In this document: positions 40,859 to 50,223 of the stretch, piece by piece
Layout of the letters: every line of letters starts with the position of its first letter
Position numbering within the stretch: position 1 is the stretch's first letter
Origin: SURF-21 sp964462595
Lineage (GTDB): Bacteria; Actinomycetota; Geothermincolia; Geothermincolales; RBG-13-55-18
Length of the DNA stretch: 64,000 nt
Direction of reading: 5' to 3'
Assembly (NCBI GenBank): GCA_964462595.1
Contig: CAYWXM010000046.1
Span: 45,820 to 109,819, forward strand
Notes under the pieces: model-generated
Told to the model about the DNA's origin: nothing
What the model saw: only the letters and a program-made list of their open reading frames with translations
The model's database searches: none
Translations under genes and position numbers: made by a program

Positions 40859-42277
40859 ATGCAGGTTATTATCGCAGGTTGTGGCCGGGTAGGCTCGCAA
40901 TTAGCACTTCTGCTGTCTCAGGAAGGGCACAACGTGGTGGTCATCGACCGCGATCCAGACGCCTTCAAACGGCTGGAGTTTTCGTTCAACGGGTTGACTT
41001 TACCGGGGATGGCCTTCGATGAAGCCCTGCTCAAGGAGGCGGGCATCGAGAGGGCCGACGCTTTCGCTGCCCTCACCAACTACGACAACACCAACCTCAT
41101 GGCGGCGGAGATAGCCTCCGATATCTTCGGGGTTCCGCGGGTCACCGCCAGGGTTTACAACCCCGATAAGGAATTGACCTACCGCACCATGGGCATGGAT
41201 TACATCTGCGGAAGCTCCGTGATGGCCGAGATCTTTCATCGCGCGGTCACGGCGGAGGGAGCGATGTTACTCGGGGATTGGGGCGCGGGCATGCAGGTGC
41301 TGGAGGTGGAAGTCGGGGCGGAAAAGGAGGGTCTGGCGGTATGCGATCTGAGGACCCCGGGGAGCGGCAGGTTGCTGGCCTTGTTCAGGGGGAATAAACT
41401 GGTCTTTTTCTCCCGGGACACGCGCCTGGAAAAAGGGGATCGCCTGGTACTGGCGGCCGCGACCAGCGACCCCTCTTTCATGGAGAAGGTGATGCCCTCG
41501 GAGCCTATGTACGCACGGCCTCGAGGAGACGCGCGCAAAGGCGCGCTTGGAAGCCGCGCCAGTAGAGGGGAGTGGAAGGTCATAGTGGCGGGATGCGGCC
41601 GTGTCGGGGCGCAGCTCTCCGAGATGCTCTCCCTGGATGGCTTCCAGGTTACGGTGGTCGACCAGGATAGCAAGGCCTTTGAGAGGCTGAGCAAGACCTT
41701 CCAGGGCCAGGCCGTTACCGGCCTGGCCTTCGATCTGGATACGCTGGAAAAAGCGGGTATCGAGGAAGCGGACGTCTTCGCGTCCACCACCAATTACGAT
41801 AATGCAAACCTGATGGCCGCGGAGGTGGCGAGGAGCATTTACGGCACCGGGAAGACCTTCGCCCGCCTTTATAACCCCGACAAGGAGCAGACCTTCCAGG
41901 CTCTGGGTATCGATTATTTTTGCGGCACCACCATCCTGGCCGAGATGTTCATGCAGGGGTTGGTGAAGAAAAGGGTGAAGATACTGTCCTGGGCGGCCAA
42001 CAACCGCGTCCTGCTGGTGGAGTTTGAGTGCCCGGACCGTTTTGCGGGAAAGCAAGTGAGTAAGCTGGAGCGCGAGGAACTGTTGAGGGTCGGCCTAGTT
42101 ACGCACGATGGTAGGACGGTGGTGGCGACCAAGCAGACAAAAATGCATCGCGGGGACAGGATAATCGCGGCCGTGATCGCGGGCCGGCTGAACCGTGTGA
42201 GGAGGATGGTGGAGACGAACTGGACCCTGGGCGTTAAGACAAGGCGCAGGAAAGAGGCGATTCCCCGGTCCTCGTGA
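40859..42277 (+). CDS. Tandem (double) TrkA-type protein, two type A units fused
   Basis: A 472-residue protein containing two complete TrkA-N/TrkA-C units. Unit 1 covers about residues 1-219 (QVIIAGCGRVGSQLALLLSQ). Unit 2 starts near residue 240 (WKVIVAGCGRVGAQLSEMLS). A short basic linker joins them. Both share GIE-ADAFA/VFASTTNYDN-NLMAAE, so they are type A copies created by duplication and fusion. E. coli TrkA has the same tandem layout, but here single-unit relatives are encoded on either side. The start at ATG 40859 agrees with the N-terminus of the family; an upstream extension would overlap the previous gene. Confidence 0.88.
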   Translation: MQVIIAGCGRVGSQLALLLSQEGHNVVVIDRDPDAFKRLEFSFNGLTLPGMAFDEALLKEAGIERADAFAALTNYDNTNLMAAEIASDIFGVPRVTARVYNPDKELTYRTMGMDYICGSSVMAEIFHRAVTAEGAMLLGDWGAGMQVLEVEVGAEKEGLAVCDLRTPGSGRLLALFRGNKLVFFSRDTRLEKGDRLVLAAATSDPSFMEKVMPSEPMYARPRGDARKGALGSRASRGEWKVIVAGCGRVGAQLSEMLSLDGFQVTVVDQDSKAFERLSKTFQGQAVTGLAFDLDTLEKAGIEEADVFASTTNYDNANLMAAEVARSIYGTGKTFARLYNPDKEQTFQALGIDYFCGTTILAEMFMQGLVKKRVKILSWAANNRVLLVEFECPDRFAGKQVSKLEREELLRVGLVTHDGRTVVATKQTKMHRGDRIIAAVIAGRLNRVRRMVETNWTLGVKTRRRKEAIPRSS

Positions 42278-42340
42278 TGTATCATAGGTTCTGCTTGGAT
42301 TTGCTGTTGGACGCATGGATTGGAAAGCGGGTGAGCGGGT

Positions 42341-42997
42341 ATCAGGATCGTAATCGTGGGCGGCGGTAAGGTGGGAGCCTTCCTGGCCGAAGCACTGGGC
42401 GCGAAGGGGCACCGCGTGGCGGTGATAGAGCGCGACCAGAAGCTTTGCGAGCGCCTGGCGGCGAGCACCAGCGCCGTGGTTATCCATGGGGACGGATGCG
42501 ACGTGCGCTATCAGGAGGAGGCGGATGTCGGCGACTCCGCCGTTTTCGCCGCGGTCACCGGTGACGATGACGACAACCTCGTGGCCTGCCAGTTGGCAAA
42601 AACCTACTTCCAGGTCCAGCGCACTGTTGCGCGGGTCAATAACCCCAAGAACGAGCGCATCTTCAACAAGCTGGGCGTCGATGCTATCTCCAGTACCACG
42701 GTCATCGCCGAGCTTATAGAGGAGAGCACCACGGTAGGCGATATCATCACCCTGCATACCATGAAAAAAGGCAAGCTCGCGGTGGTGGAACTCAACCTTC
42801 CCGTTGACCGCTGCCATTCCTGCGATGTCCCCCTGCGGGACCTGGGGCTCCCCCGTGGATGCGTGCTGGTCTCCATAATCAGGGGTGAGGAAGTGGTGAT
42901 CCCACAGGGTGGATCGACGCTGAATCCTGGAGACACGGTGATAGCGGTTACCGAGCCCGAAAAGGAAGGGGAATTGAAACGCATCCTGATGGGATGA
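42341..42997 (+). CDS. TrkA-type K+ regulatory protein (type B), apparent ATC start
   Basis: A type B RCK protein with KVGAFLAEALGAKGHRVAVIERD, GDGCDVRYQEEADVGDS, VARVNNPKNERIFNKLGVDAI and a TrkA-C domain. The coordinates assume initiation at ATC 42341 (I/M-RIVIVGGGKVG), which gives 218 residues and the normal first strand. The first standard in-frame start is GTG 42356, which would remove RIVIV, the core of that strand. A stop codon at 42332 blocks anything longer. GGTGAG is five bases before the ATC. If the GTG is used the protein has 213 residues. It completes an A-B-AA-B array. Confidence 0.8.
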   Translation: MRIVIVGGGKVGAFLAEALGAKGHRVAVIERDQKLCERLAASTSAVVIHGDGCDVRYQEEADVGDSAVFAAVTGDDDDNLVACQLAKTYFQVQRTVARVNNPKNERIFNKLGVDAISSTTVIAELIEESTTVGDIITLHTMKKGKLAVVELNLPVDRCHSCDVPLRDLGLPRGCVLVSIIRGEEVVIPQGGSTLNPGDTVIAVTEPEKEGELKRILMG

Positions 42998-43166
42998 GGC
43001 GATCCGGTCCGGGCACGGGCATTATCCGCTAACGCAACTCGTGACAATCGATGTGGCCAGCATAAGCTTCACCCGTGCGCGAAAGCCCTCTATGCATAAC
43101 CGCCATGATATAATAAGCCGACGTAAGGGTGGCTGATCCGTCCGGCGCATGCTCCAGTACGGGCGC

Positions 43167-43195
43167 TTGAAATCAGTCTGGATAAAATATATTAT
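43167..43195 (+). promoter_or_regulatory. Promoter of the V-ATPase operon
   Basis: TTGAAA (43167-43172), 17-base spacer, TATTAT (43190-43195), in the 366-bp AT-rich gap before the first ATPase gene; the leader would be about 160 nt. The rest of this gap (42998-43160) shows no gene or known repeat. Confidence 0.7.
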
Positions 43196-43363
43196 TACCG
43201 AGGCCAAAATATATTTTTCAATGTCCGAAATCTGATCACATTAAGGGATAAAGCAGGTCAGAAAGCCGAGCGGACAGGGAAAGCCGCACCGGACCCTGGT
43301 ATTGTGGACCCGCAGGACCCAGGGAGAGGATTGCCGGTTCTTCAGGACGGAAGGACGGACGGG

Positions 43364-43687
43364 ATGAGCGAGATAGCGGACAAGCTGGGCAGTGTGAAGG
43401 ACGCCGAGGACAAGGCCGAGCGTACCCTGGAAGAATACCGCGCCAGGGCGGAGGCGATCGTCTCCAGCGCGCGGGACGGATCGGAGACGGCGAAGGGGGA
43501 AGCGGAGGAAAAGGCGCGCTCCGAGGGTGAGGACGAGATGGCCGCAATCCTGCGTGAGGCCGAGAAGAGCGCCGGTGAGCTTAGAAAGCGTTACGAGGAG
43601 GACGGAGCCAGGCTTCGCAAGACAGTTGCGGTGAAACAGGCGGCGGCCGTGGGCTTCATCGTCGAGAGGCTCGAACAAGGTGATTGA
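43364..43687 (+). CDS. V/A-type ATPase subunit H (peripheral stalk)
   Basis: A 107-residue, almost wholly helical and charged protein (DKAERTLEEYRARAEAIVSS, EGEDEMAAILREAEKSAGEL), matching the archaeal/bacterial subunit H (also called G) that pairs with subunit E in the peripheral stalk. It opens the operon H-I-K-E-C-F-A-B-D. The ATG at 43364 is preferred over an upstream frame because of ACGGGATG context and family length. Sequence identity in such coiled coils is low, so the call leans on position. Confidence 0.78.
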   Translation: MSEIADKLGSVKDAEDKAERTLEEYRARAEAIVSSARDGSETAKGEAEEKARSEGEDEMAAILREAEKSAGELRKRYEEDGARLRKTVAVKQAAAVGFIVERLEQGD

Positions 43688-43717
43688 AAGCAAACGACCC
43701 GACCACGGGGGTCAGGC

Positions 43718-45718
43718 ATGCCCGTAGCGAGAATGAGCAAGGTCTCAGTGTTGGCTCCCGCCGATGCGAGAGATGAACTGGTAGAGAGGCTCCATAGCCT
43801 GGGAGCCGTTCACGTAGTTGATTTCGATCCCGGAAACCAGGAAGAAGAACCCCCTCCGGGCACTTACCTCGAGCCGGACACCAGGCAACTGCGTCTTGCC
43901 CTGGCGAGGGCTGAGTTCATACTCCAGCTGTTCGAGAGGCTGGAGACCGCGAAGAAAGGCCTGCTGGCGAGCTTTATCCAGGAGAAAGTACACCTTACGA
44001 TGGAGGAGTTCCTCGCGGTCGAGGGGGGAACAGACCTCGAGGGCATCTACCGCGAAATGGAGAGCATAGATATAGAGATAAGGCGCGTGGACTCCGACAT
44101 ATCCAAGCTGAGGGGAGAGCTGGAGAGCCTGCGGCCGTGGAGAGATTTTGACTATCCCCTGGGGGAGGCGAAGGCCCTGCGTGAGGTGGAATTCCACCTG
44201 GTCGTGATCCCTAACCAGAACCTTCCCGGCTGGGAAAAAGAGATGGATACGCTTTGCCCCCTCGCTGTCTGGGAGGCGATCGAAAGGGAGGGCGAGCGGC
44301 TTTACCTGGCGGTGGCGGTCCACCGCTCGAGCGCGGAAGATTTCTCCTCCCTTGCTTCGGAATACGACCTGGAGCAGGTGGAACTGGAGGGAAAAGAGGG
44401 GACCGTCCAGGAGGAGATCTCTCTGGTGGAGGGGAGGCTCACGGCACACGACGAGGAGAAAGAAGGCCTGGAGAAAAGGATAAGAGAAAAATCGCACCTC
44501 AAACCGAGCGTGCTTGCCCTGAAGGAATGCCTGGAAAACCACTTGATGAAGGAGGAGGTCAAGGGCAAGTTCCTGCACACCCGCAAGGTCGTGGGGCTGC
44601 AGGGATGGATAGAGGAAAGCCGGATTGAGGAGATGAGGGAGGGGCTGGGCGAACTGGGGGAAACCATGGACGTGGGTTTCAGTTCCCCCGCCGAGCAGGA
44701 TTCACCCCCCACCCTCATGGTCAACAGGCCGCGTATCCGCCCCGCAGAGACCCTGGTGCAGCTGTTCGGCGTTCCCAGCCATGCCGAGACCGACCCCACG
44801 CCGTTCGTGGCGCCGTTTTTTATCCTTTTCTTCGGCATGTGTATCGGGGATGTCGGCTATGGCGCGATCCTCGCGCTGGCCTTCTGGCTGGGACTGAAAA
44901 AACTGGACGTGAGTGAAAACACCAGGAAGTTTCTGCGCCTCTTTATGTACTGCGGTATAGTCTCCATCGTGGTAGGGATATTGACCGCCGGTTATTTCGG
45001 CATCGACAGCTATCTTGTCGCGATCAACGGGGAGGCGTCGGGGCTTCCGGGCTTTTTCAAGTTTCCGGGCACCATGGACCTCCTGTACGAGCCCATACCG
45101 TTTATGCTCATCTGCCTCGCCCTGGGGCTGATCCATATCTCCATCGGGGTGGCCATCGAGATGCGAGACAACATGCGCCATAACTCGGTATGGTTGGGAA
45201 TCTGCGAACAGGGCACCACCCTCCTGTCCTGGCTCGGGCTGGCCATACTGGCCATCGGTTTCGGCGCGGGGCTCGAGATCGTCTCCACGATAGGGATGGT
45301 CGTGCTCATAGCCGGAGTGGCGGGGGTCATATTCCTCTCCAATATCTCCAGCAAGAGTATCGCCGGCAAGTTCTTCGGCGGGCTCTACAACCTCTATGGC
45401 CTTTTCGCCAGTACCATCGGAGACGTGGCATCTTACCTGCGCCTCTACGCTTTGGGGCTGGCCACCATCGCCATAGCCACGGTTATAAACATCATGGCCG
45501 GGCTGGTCTGGGGTCTCCCCATCCTGGGCATCGTATTATTGGCGCTCGTTCTTCTCGGCGGCCATCTCTTCAACCTGGCGGTGAGTTTCCTGAGCGCGTT
45601 CGTGCATCCATTGAGGCTGCAGTACGTGGAGTTTTTCGGCAAGTTTTACGAGGACGGGGGCGAGCCTTTCGACCCCCTGGCATTGCGGACAAACAGAATA
45701 GTGATAGAGGACCGGTAG
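43718..45718 (+). CDS. V/A-type ATPase subunit I
   Basis: A 666-residue subunit equivalent to eukaryotic subunit a. The N-terminal half is soluble with coiled-coil arms; the C-terminal half starts near residue 360 (PFVAPFFILFFGMCIGDVGYGAILALAF) and has about eight membrane helices. The half-channel arginine is expected in the YLRLYALGLATIAIA helix (SYLRLYALGLA is the usual motif). With the K ring it forms the ion path. It contacts the peripheral stalks made of E and H. Confidence 0.94.
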   Translation: MPVARMSKVSVLAPADARDELVERLHSLGAVHVVDFDPGNQEEEPPPGTYLEPDTRQLRLALARAEFILQLFERLETAKKGLLASFIQEKVHLTMEEFLAVEGGTDLEGIYREMESIDIEIRRVDSDISKLRGELESLRPWRDFDYPLGEAKALREVEFHLVVIPNQNLPGWEKEMDTLCPLAVWEAIEREGERLYLAVAVHRSSAEDFSSLASEYDLEQVELEGKEGTVQEEISLVEGRLTAHDEEKEGLEKRIREKSHLKPSVLALKECLENHLMKEEVKGKFLHTRKVVGLQGWIEESRIEEMREGLGELGETMDVGFSSPAEQDSPPTLMVNRPRIRPAETLVQLFGVPSHAETDPTPFVAPFFILFFGMCIGDVGYGAILALAFWLGLKKLDVSENTRKFLRLFMYCGIVSIVVGILTAGYFGIDSYLVAINGEASGLPGFFKFPGTMDLLYEPIPFMLICLALGLIHISIGVAIEMRDNMRHNSVWLGICEQGTTLLSWLGLAILAIGFGAGLEIVSTIGMVVLIAGVAGVIFLSNISSKSIAGKFFGGLYNLYGLFASTIGDVASYLRLYALGLATIAIATVINIMAGLVWGLPILGIVLLALVLLGGHLFNLAVSFLSAFVHPLRLQYVEFFGKFYEDGGEPFDPLALRTNRIVIEDR

Positions 45719-45729
45719 AGGAGGTTGAT

Positions 45730-46233
45730 ATGATTGAATCTTTTGCTGGGTTGACCGGCCTGCAGTGGGCCCTGCTGGGCGCTGCGATGGCGGTCATCGG
45801 GGGTGGCGCCGGCTCCGCCATGGGCATCACCTACGTGGCCAACGTGGCCGGCGGCATACTCACCGAGATGCCCGAGCGCTTCGGGCCCCTGCTGCCCCTG
45901 GTGGTCATCCCGGGCACGCAGGGGATCTATGGGTTTATCACCGGCGTGCTGGTCGTCTTCGTCATGAAGCCCTCCGGAGGTTGGGAGGTTCTTAGCGGCG
46001 GCCTGGGCTTCCAGATCTTCTTGGCCTGCCTGCCGGTGGCTTTCGTCTGTTTCGTCTCCGGCGCCTACCAGGGACTGACCGCCGCGGGAGCGGCGGGGAT
46101 GGTCGCCAAACGCCGGGAGGAGATGGGCCGTTCCCTGGTGCTGCCGGCACTTGTGGAAACCTACGCCGTGCTCTCGCTCATCGTCACCATCCTCATGTTC
46201 TTCGTGGTGATCAGGGCCGCTTATCCCGGCTAA
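45730..46233 (+). CDS. V/A-type ATPase rotor subunit K (Na+-type)
   Basis: A 167-residue proteolipid with two fused helical hairpins (four helices). The ion-binding carboxylate is Glu143 in LVETYAVLS. The Na+ ligands known from E. hirae NtpK are matched: Thr63 and Gln64 (PGTQGIYGF, for Thr64/Gln65), Tyr67 (for Tyr68), Gln114 (GAYQGLTAAG, for Gln110). The backbone-carbonyl position is Ile instead of Leu. Na+ translocation is thus predicted. The ATG at 45730 has GAGGTTG upstream; longer in-frame readings overlap subunit I. Confidence 0.93.
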   Translation: MIESFAGLTGLQWALLGAAMAVIGGGAGSAMGITYVANVAGGILTEMPERFGPLLPLVVIPGTQGIYGFITGVLVVFVMKPSGGWEVLSGGLGFQIFLACLPVAFVCFVSGAYQGLTAAGAAGMVAKRREEMGRSLVLPALVETYAVLSLIVTILMFFVVIRAAYPG

Positions 46234-46250
46234 ACGGAGAAGGAGAGGAA

Positions 46251-46874
46251 ATGTCGCTGCAGAGCTTGCTGGAGAAGATCGAGCACGACGCCCGGGCGGA
46301 AGGTGAGCGTATCGTCTCCGGGGCCGAGGAAGAGGCCGCGAGTATCAAGGAAACCGGGGAAGAGGAAGCCCGCCGCTCCGCGGAGGCTATCCGCGCATCC
46401 TTCCGGGAGCGCGGCGAGAGGGAGCGCACCAGGATAATGAGCGAGGCGCTCACTGAGAGCCGCGCCGCCCTCCTCACCACCCGGGAGGAGCTGTTCGAGG
46501 AGACGTTCGCCGCGGGCATGCGGGAGTTCGGCTCCCTTCCAGAAGAGAGGCAGCGCGCCTGGCTCAAGCGCTTGATCGTGGATAACGCGGGCGAGGGAGA
46601 AGAGGAGATAATCGCGGCGCCTTACGACCGGCGCCTGCTGGCCGGTGGGCTGATGGAGGAGATAAACGCGGCCTTGCGCGAGAGAGGGCACAAGGGGAAG
46701 CTTATCCTTTCCGGGGACGAGGCGGATTTCGAGCGCGGGATAATCCTGCGCGGGGAGAAGTTCGCCAACAACCTCTCGCTGCAGACACTCGTACGCGAGG
46801 CAAGGGAGAGGCACGAAGAGGAAGTGCTCAAGATATTGTTCGGCACGGCGGAAGAGCGAGGTAGCGGCGTATGA
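46251..46874 (+). CDS. V/A-type ATPase subunit E
   Basis: A 207-residue protein with a long charged N-terminal helix (SLLEKIEHDARAEGERIVSG) and a compact C-terminal domain (NLSLQTLVREARERHEEEVLKILFG). It forms the peripheral stalk with subunit H and binds the A3B3 head. GGAGAGGAA precedes the ATG. It overlaps subunit C by 4 bp. Confidence 0.88.
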   Translation: MSLQSLLEKIEHDARAEGERIVSGAEEEAASIKETGEEEARRSAEAIRASFRERGERERTRIMSEALTESRAALLTTREELFEETFAAGMREFGSLPEERQRAWLKRLIVDNAGEGEEEIIAAPYDRRLLAGGLMEEINAALRERGHKGKLILSGDEADFERGIILRGEKFANNLSLQTLVREARERHEEEVLKILFGTAEERGSGV

Positions 46875-47986
46875 GCTTTGCCGGTTTGGCGGACCTCAAC
46901 CCCTTGAAGAAGGGAGTATCCCCTCATTTCAGGGAGGGTAAGACGAAAGAACTCCCCTCCTTCCTGACCGTAAGCCTGAAGCGCATAACCCCCTTCCGTG
47001 ACGTTACGCGCTATGGCTATGCCGTGGGGATGACCAGGGTCCTGGAAACGAACATGCTTTCCTCGCAGCACATAGAACGGCTGGTCGGAGCGGAATTCGA
47101 GGAAGCGCTGCATATCCTGGACGAGACGGATATAGGCGAGTACCTGCAGGATGCGCGGCTGGCCAAGGGGGTGGACTCGGGTCTCACCGCCTTTCTGCGC
47201 GACCTGTACGGATCGCTGTCCAGGGCCCTGCCCAAGGATTCCTTCCTCATGGAGTTCTTCCTCTGCCGCTATGATTTTCACAACCTCAAGGCCCTGGTCA
47301 AGGCGGAGAGGGCGGGGAAAGAGCCGGAGGGCTTACTGCGGGGCCTGGGGGTTTATGATATTGAGACTCTCGAAAAAGGCCTCGAGGACACGGCCGCCCT
47401 TCCCTCACCCTACAAGGAAACGGTGGCGGAGTTGGCCGCGGTGCCGGATTTGCCGCAGCAGCTGGACACCATCGTGGACAAGCATTACCTGGAGCATCGA
47501 CTTTTCCTGGCCACGCGCGAGGGAAACGACTTCATGGTCGACTTCGCCCGGGCTTCCATAGACCTGGCAAACCTCAAGCTCCTGATCAGGGGACGCATCC
47601 TGTCCAAGGAAAGGGATTTCATGCAGGCCATGCTGGCCAGGGGAGGATTCATCGATACCGCCAATCTGCTCGATATCTTTGGAGATGCCCCGGAGGCGAT
47701 GGTAAAAAAACTGGAGAGCGTGCCCTATTATTCCAGGCTCATGGAGTTGGTGGAGGACGAGGAGGGAATCGTGAGGTTGACCGAGTTCGACCGCAGGAGC
47801 GACGATCACCTCATGGAGATGGTGCGGGGGACGAAGAGGATCTCGGTCGGCGTGGAGCCGGTCTTCGCCTACATCAGGGCGAGGGAGAACGAGGTACTCA
47901 TGGTGCGCCTGATACTGGTGGCAAAGTTGCACAACATATCACCCGATGCCATCGATAAGATGCTGAGGAAGTTATACATCGATTGA
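46871..47986 (+). CDS. V/A-type ATPase subunit C
   Basis: A 371-residue helical, funnel-shaped subunit (d-type) that joins the central stalk to the K ring. The family start YGYAVGMTRVLE lies at about residue 54, so about 50 additional N-terminal residues precede the usual beginning. Repeated motifs such as FLCRYDFHNLKALVKAE and FARASIDLANLKLLIRGR are typical. The overlap with subunit E supports the chosen start. Confidence 0.9.
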   Translation: MSFAGLADLNPLKKGVSPHFREGKTKELPSFLTVSLKRITPFRDVTRYGYAVGMTRVLETNMLSSQHIERLVGAEFEEALHILDETDIGEYLQDARLAKGVDSGLTAFLRDLYGSLSRALPKDSFLMEFFLCRYDFHNLKALVKAERAGKEPEGLLRGLGVYDIETLEKGLEDTAALPSPYKETVAELAAVPDLPQQLDTIVDKHYLEHRLFLATREGNDFMVDFARASIDLANLKLLIRGRILSKERDFMQAMLARGGFIDTANLLDIFGDAPEAMVKKLESVPYYSRLMELVEDEEGIVRLTEFDRRSDDHLMEMVRGTKRISVGVEPVFAYIRARENEVLMVRLILVAKLHNISPDAIDKMLRKLYID

Positions 47987-47995
47987 GAGAGGCCG

Positions 47996-48328
47996 GTGTT
48001 TGTTTTGGGCGGTGACGGTCTGAAAGTGGCGATGATCGGGGGCATGACCTCGGTGATCGGATTCAAAGCGGTAGGCGTGGAGACCTATATAGCCGCCGTT
48101 CCCGGGGATGGCCCCGCTATCTGGAAGTCGCTCCCGCGCGACAGGTACGCGCTGGTCATGATCACCGAGCCCGTCTACCGGGTCCTGCTGGACGAGGTAA
48201 CCGGTTTCCCCGACGTGGAGGAGCTGCCGGTGGTGCTGGTCGTGCCGGCCGTCAGCGGTTCGCTGGGCCTGGGAAAGGAAGGTATCAGGGAAAAGATAGT
48301 CAAAGCCCTGGGATCGGTGATCGACTGA
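47996..48328 (+). CDS. V/A-type ATPase subunit F
   Basis: A 110-residue central-stalk subunit with a Rossmann-like core: VAMIGGMTSVIGFKAVGVETY, YALVMITEPVY and the C-terminal LGLGKEGIREKIVKAL. The start is uncertain: the GTG at 47996 gives an eight-residue lead before LKVAMIGG; TTG 48005 or CTG are alternatives. It follows subunit C by nine bases. Confidence 0.88.
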   Translation: MFVLGGDGLKVAMIGGMTSVIGFKAVGVETYIAAVPGDGPAIWKSLPRDRYALVMITEPVYRVLLDEVTGFPDVEELPVVLVVPAVSGSLGLGKEGIREKIVKALGSVID

Positions 48329-48409
48329 GATGGAAGGATCATGGACGCTGCATGGGTGCCTGTTTTGCGGGGGCCGTGGTAGTGGATACGTCGAGATGAG
48401 GAGCTGTAA

Positions 48410-50176
48410 ATGAAAGAGGGGTACGTGGTCAAGGTTGCGGGGCCCCTGGTGGTGGCCAGGGGTTTGCCCGATCCCAAGATGTATGACCTGGTAAAGGTGG
48501 GAAGAGATCGCCTGATGGGGGAGATAATCGAGCTGCGCGGGGACCGCGCCTCCATACAGGTTTACGAGGAGACCTCGGGCATCGGCCCGGGGGACGAGGT
48601 GGCGAGCACCGGCGAACCCTTGAGCGTGGAACTGGGTCCGGGGTTGCTCACCTCCATTTACGACGGAGTGCAGAGGCCCCTCGACGCTATCAGGGAAAAG
48701 TACGGCAATTACGTCCCCCGGGGAGTGGAAGAGCCTGGCCTGGCGCGCGACCGCAAGTGGGACTTCCAGCCCACGGCCAAGGTCGGTGACGAGGTGGGGC
48801 CGGGGGACATCCTGGGCACGGTGCAGGAGACCAAGGTCATCACCCACCGTATCATGGTACCGCCGGATGTGCGGGGAAAGCTGTCCCATATTGCCGAGGG
48901 CAGCTTCACCGTGGAGGACGACGTGGCGGCGGTGGAGACGCCCGGCGGCGAGGTGGCGGTGGGTATGATGCAGAGATGGCCCGTGAGGAGGGGACGGCCC
49001 TACGGCGAGAAAAAACCGCCATTCGAGCCCCTGATAACCGGGCAGCGTATAGTGGATACTTTCTTCCCTATAGCCAAGGGAGGCACGGCATGCGTGCCGG
49101 GGCCCTTCGGGTCGGGCAAGACGGTGCTGCAGCACGCCATCGCCAAGTGGGCCAATTCGGAGATAGTCATCTTCGTGGGCTGCGGCGAGCGGGGCAACGA
49201 GATGACCGACGTGCTGCTGGAGTTCCCGGAGTTACTCGACCCCTACTCGGGGGAGCCCCTCATGTTGCGCACGGTGCTTATCGCCAATACCTCCAACATG
49301 CCGGTGGCGGCACGGGAGGCCTCCGTGTACACGGGCATCACCCTGGCCGAGTACTACCGCGACATGGGATACGACGTCGCACTGCAGGCCGACTCCACCT
49401 CCCGCTGGGCTGAGGCGCTGAGGGAGATATCGGGGCGCCTGGAGGAGATGCCCGGAGAGGAGGGCTACCCCGCCTATCTGGGCACGCGCCTGGCGGCCTT
49501 CTACGAGAGGTCGGGACGCGTGGTGTGCCTGGGGAAGGACGGCAGGGAGGGTTCCATCTGCGCTATTGGGTCCGTCTCGCCTCCGGGAGGCGACCTCTCG
49601 GAGCCGGTAACCCAGGCGACCCTGCGCGTGGTCAAGGTCTTCTGGGCCCTGGAGGACCGCCTGGCCTTCGCGCGCCATTTCCCCGCCATAAGTTGGCTGA
49701 ACAGCTACAGCCTCTACCTGGACCAGACGGAGGAGTACTGGAACGGCGAAGTCGATAAGGAATACGCAAGGCTGCGCGAGGAGGCCATGGGCATCCTGCA
49801 GCGGGAAGCTGAGCTGCAGGAGATCGTGCGCCTCATCGGGGTTGAGGCCCTCTCCGACCAGGAGAGGTTGATCATGGAGACGGCGAAGTCGCTGCGCGAG
49901 GATTTCCTGCAGCAGAACGCGTTCGACGACGCGGACGCCTTTACCTCGCTGCGCAAGCAGTTCCTGCTGCTGAAGCTGATAATGAAGTTCAACGCCGTGG
50001 CCAACCGCGAGCTCGAGAAAGGAAGGGACATCCAGGAGCTGATGGACCTGCCGGTGCAGGACAGCATCGCGCGGGCCAAGTTCATCCCCGAGGATGAGTT
50101 GGATAGATTTGCCAGGTTGGAGGAGGAGGTCGAGGAGCAGCTCTCGGGTGCGGCCTCCGAGGTGAAACAGGCATGA
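48410..50176 (+). CDS. V/A-type ATPase catalytic subunit A
   Basis: A 588-residue catalytic subunit. Walker A is GPFGSGKT at residues 231-238; the nonhomologous region unique to A subunits (about 115-190, including GDILGTVQETKVITHRIMVPP) is present. Arg- and Glu-containing motifs VGCGERGNEMTDVL and QADSTSRWAEALREISGRLEEMPGEEGYP are split here only for brevity. No intein is present. An 81-bp gap separates it from subunit F. Confidence 0.96.
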   Translation: MKEGYVVKVAGPLVVARGLPDPKMYDLVKVGRDRLMGEIIELRGDRASIQVYEETSGIGPGDEVASTGEPLSVELGPGLLTSIYDGVQRPLDAIREKYGNYVPRGVEEPGLARDRKWDFQPTAKVGDEVGPGDILGTVQETKVITHRIMVPPDVRGKLSHIAEGSFTVEDDVAAVETPGGEVAVGMMQRWPVRRGRPYGEKKPPFEPLITGQRIVDTFFPIAKGGTACVPGPFGSGKTVLQHAIAKWANSEIVIFVGCGERGNEMTDVLLEFPELLDPYSGEPLMLRTVLIANTSNMPVAAREASVYTGITLAEYYRDMGYDVALQADSTSRWAEALREISGRLEEMPGEEGYPAYLGTRLAAFYERSGRVVCLGKDGREGSICAIGSVSPPGGDLSEPVTQATLRVVKVFWALEDRLAFARHFPAISWLNSYSLYLDQTEEYWNGEVDKEYARLREEAMGILQREAELQEIVRLIGVEALSDQERLIMETAKSLREDFLQQNAFDDADAFTSLRKQFLLLKLIMKFNAVANRELEKGRDIQELMDLPVQDSIARAKFIPEDELDRFARLEEEVEEQLSGAASEVKQA

Positions 50177-50223
50177 CGCATAATGACCGCCTGTAAGCAA
50201 GGTGGATCGGAAGGAGCCTAGGC

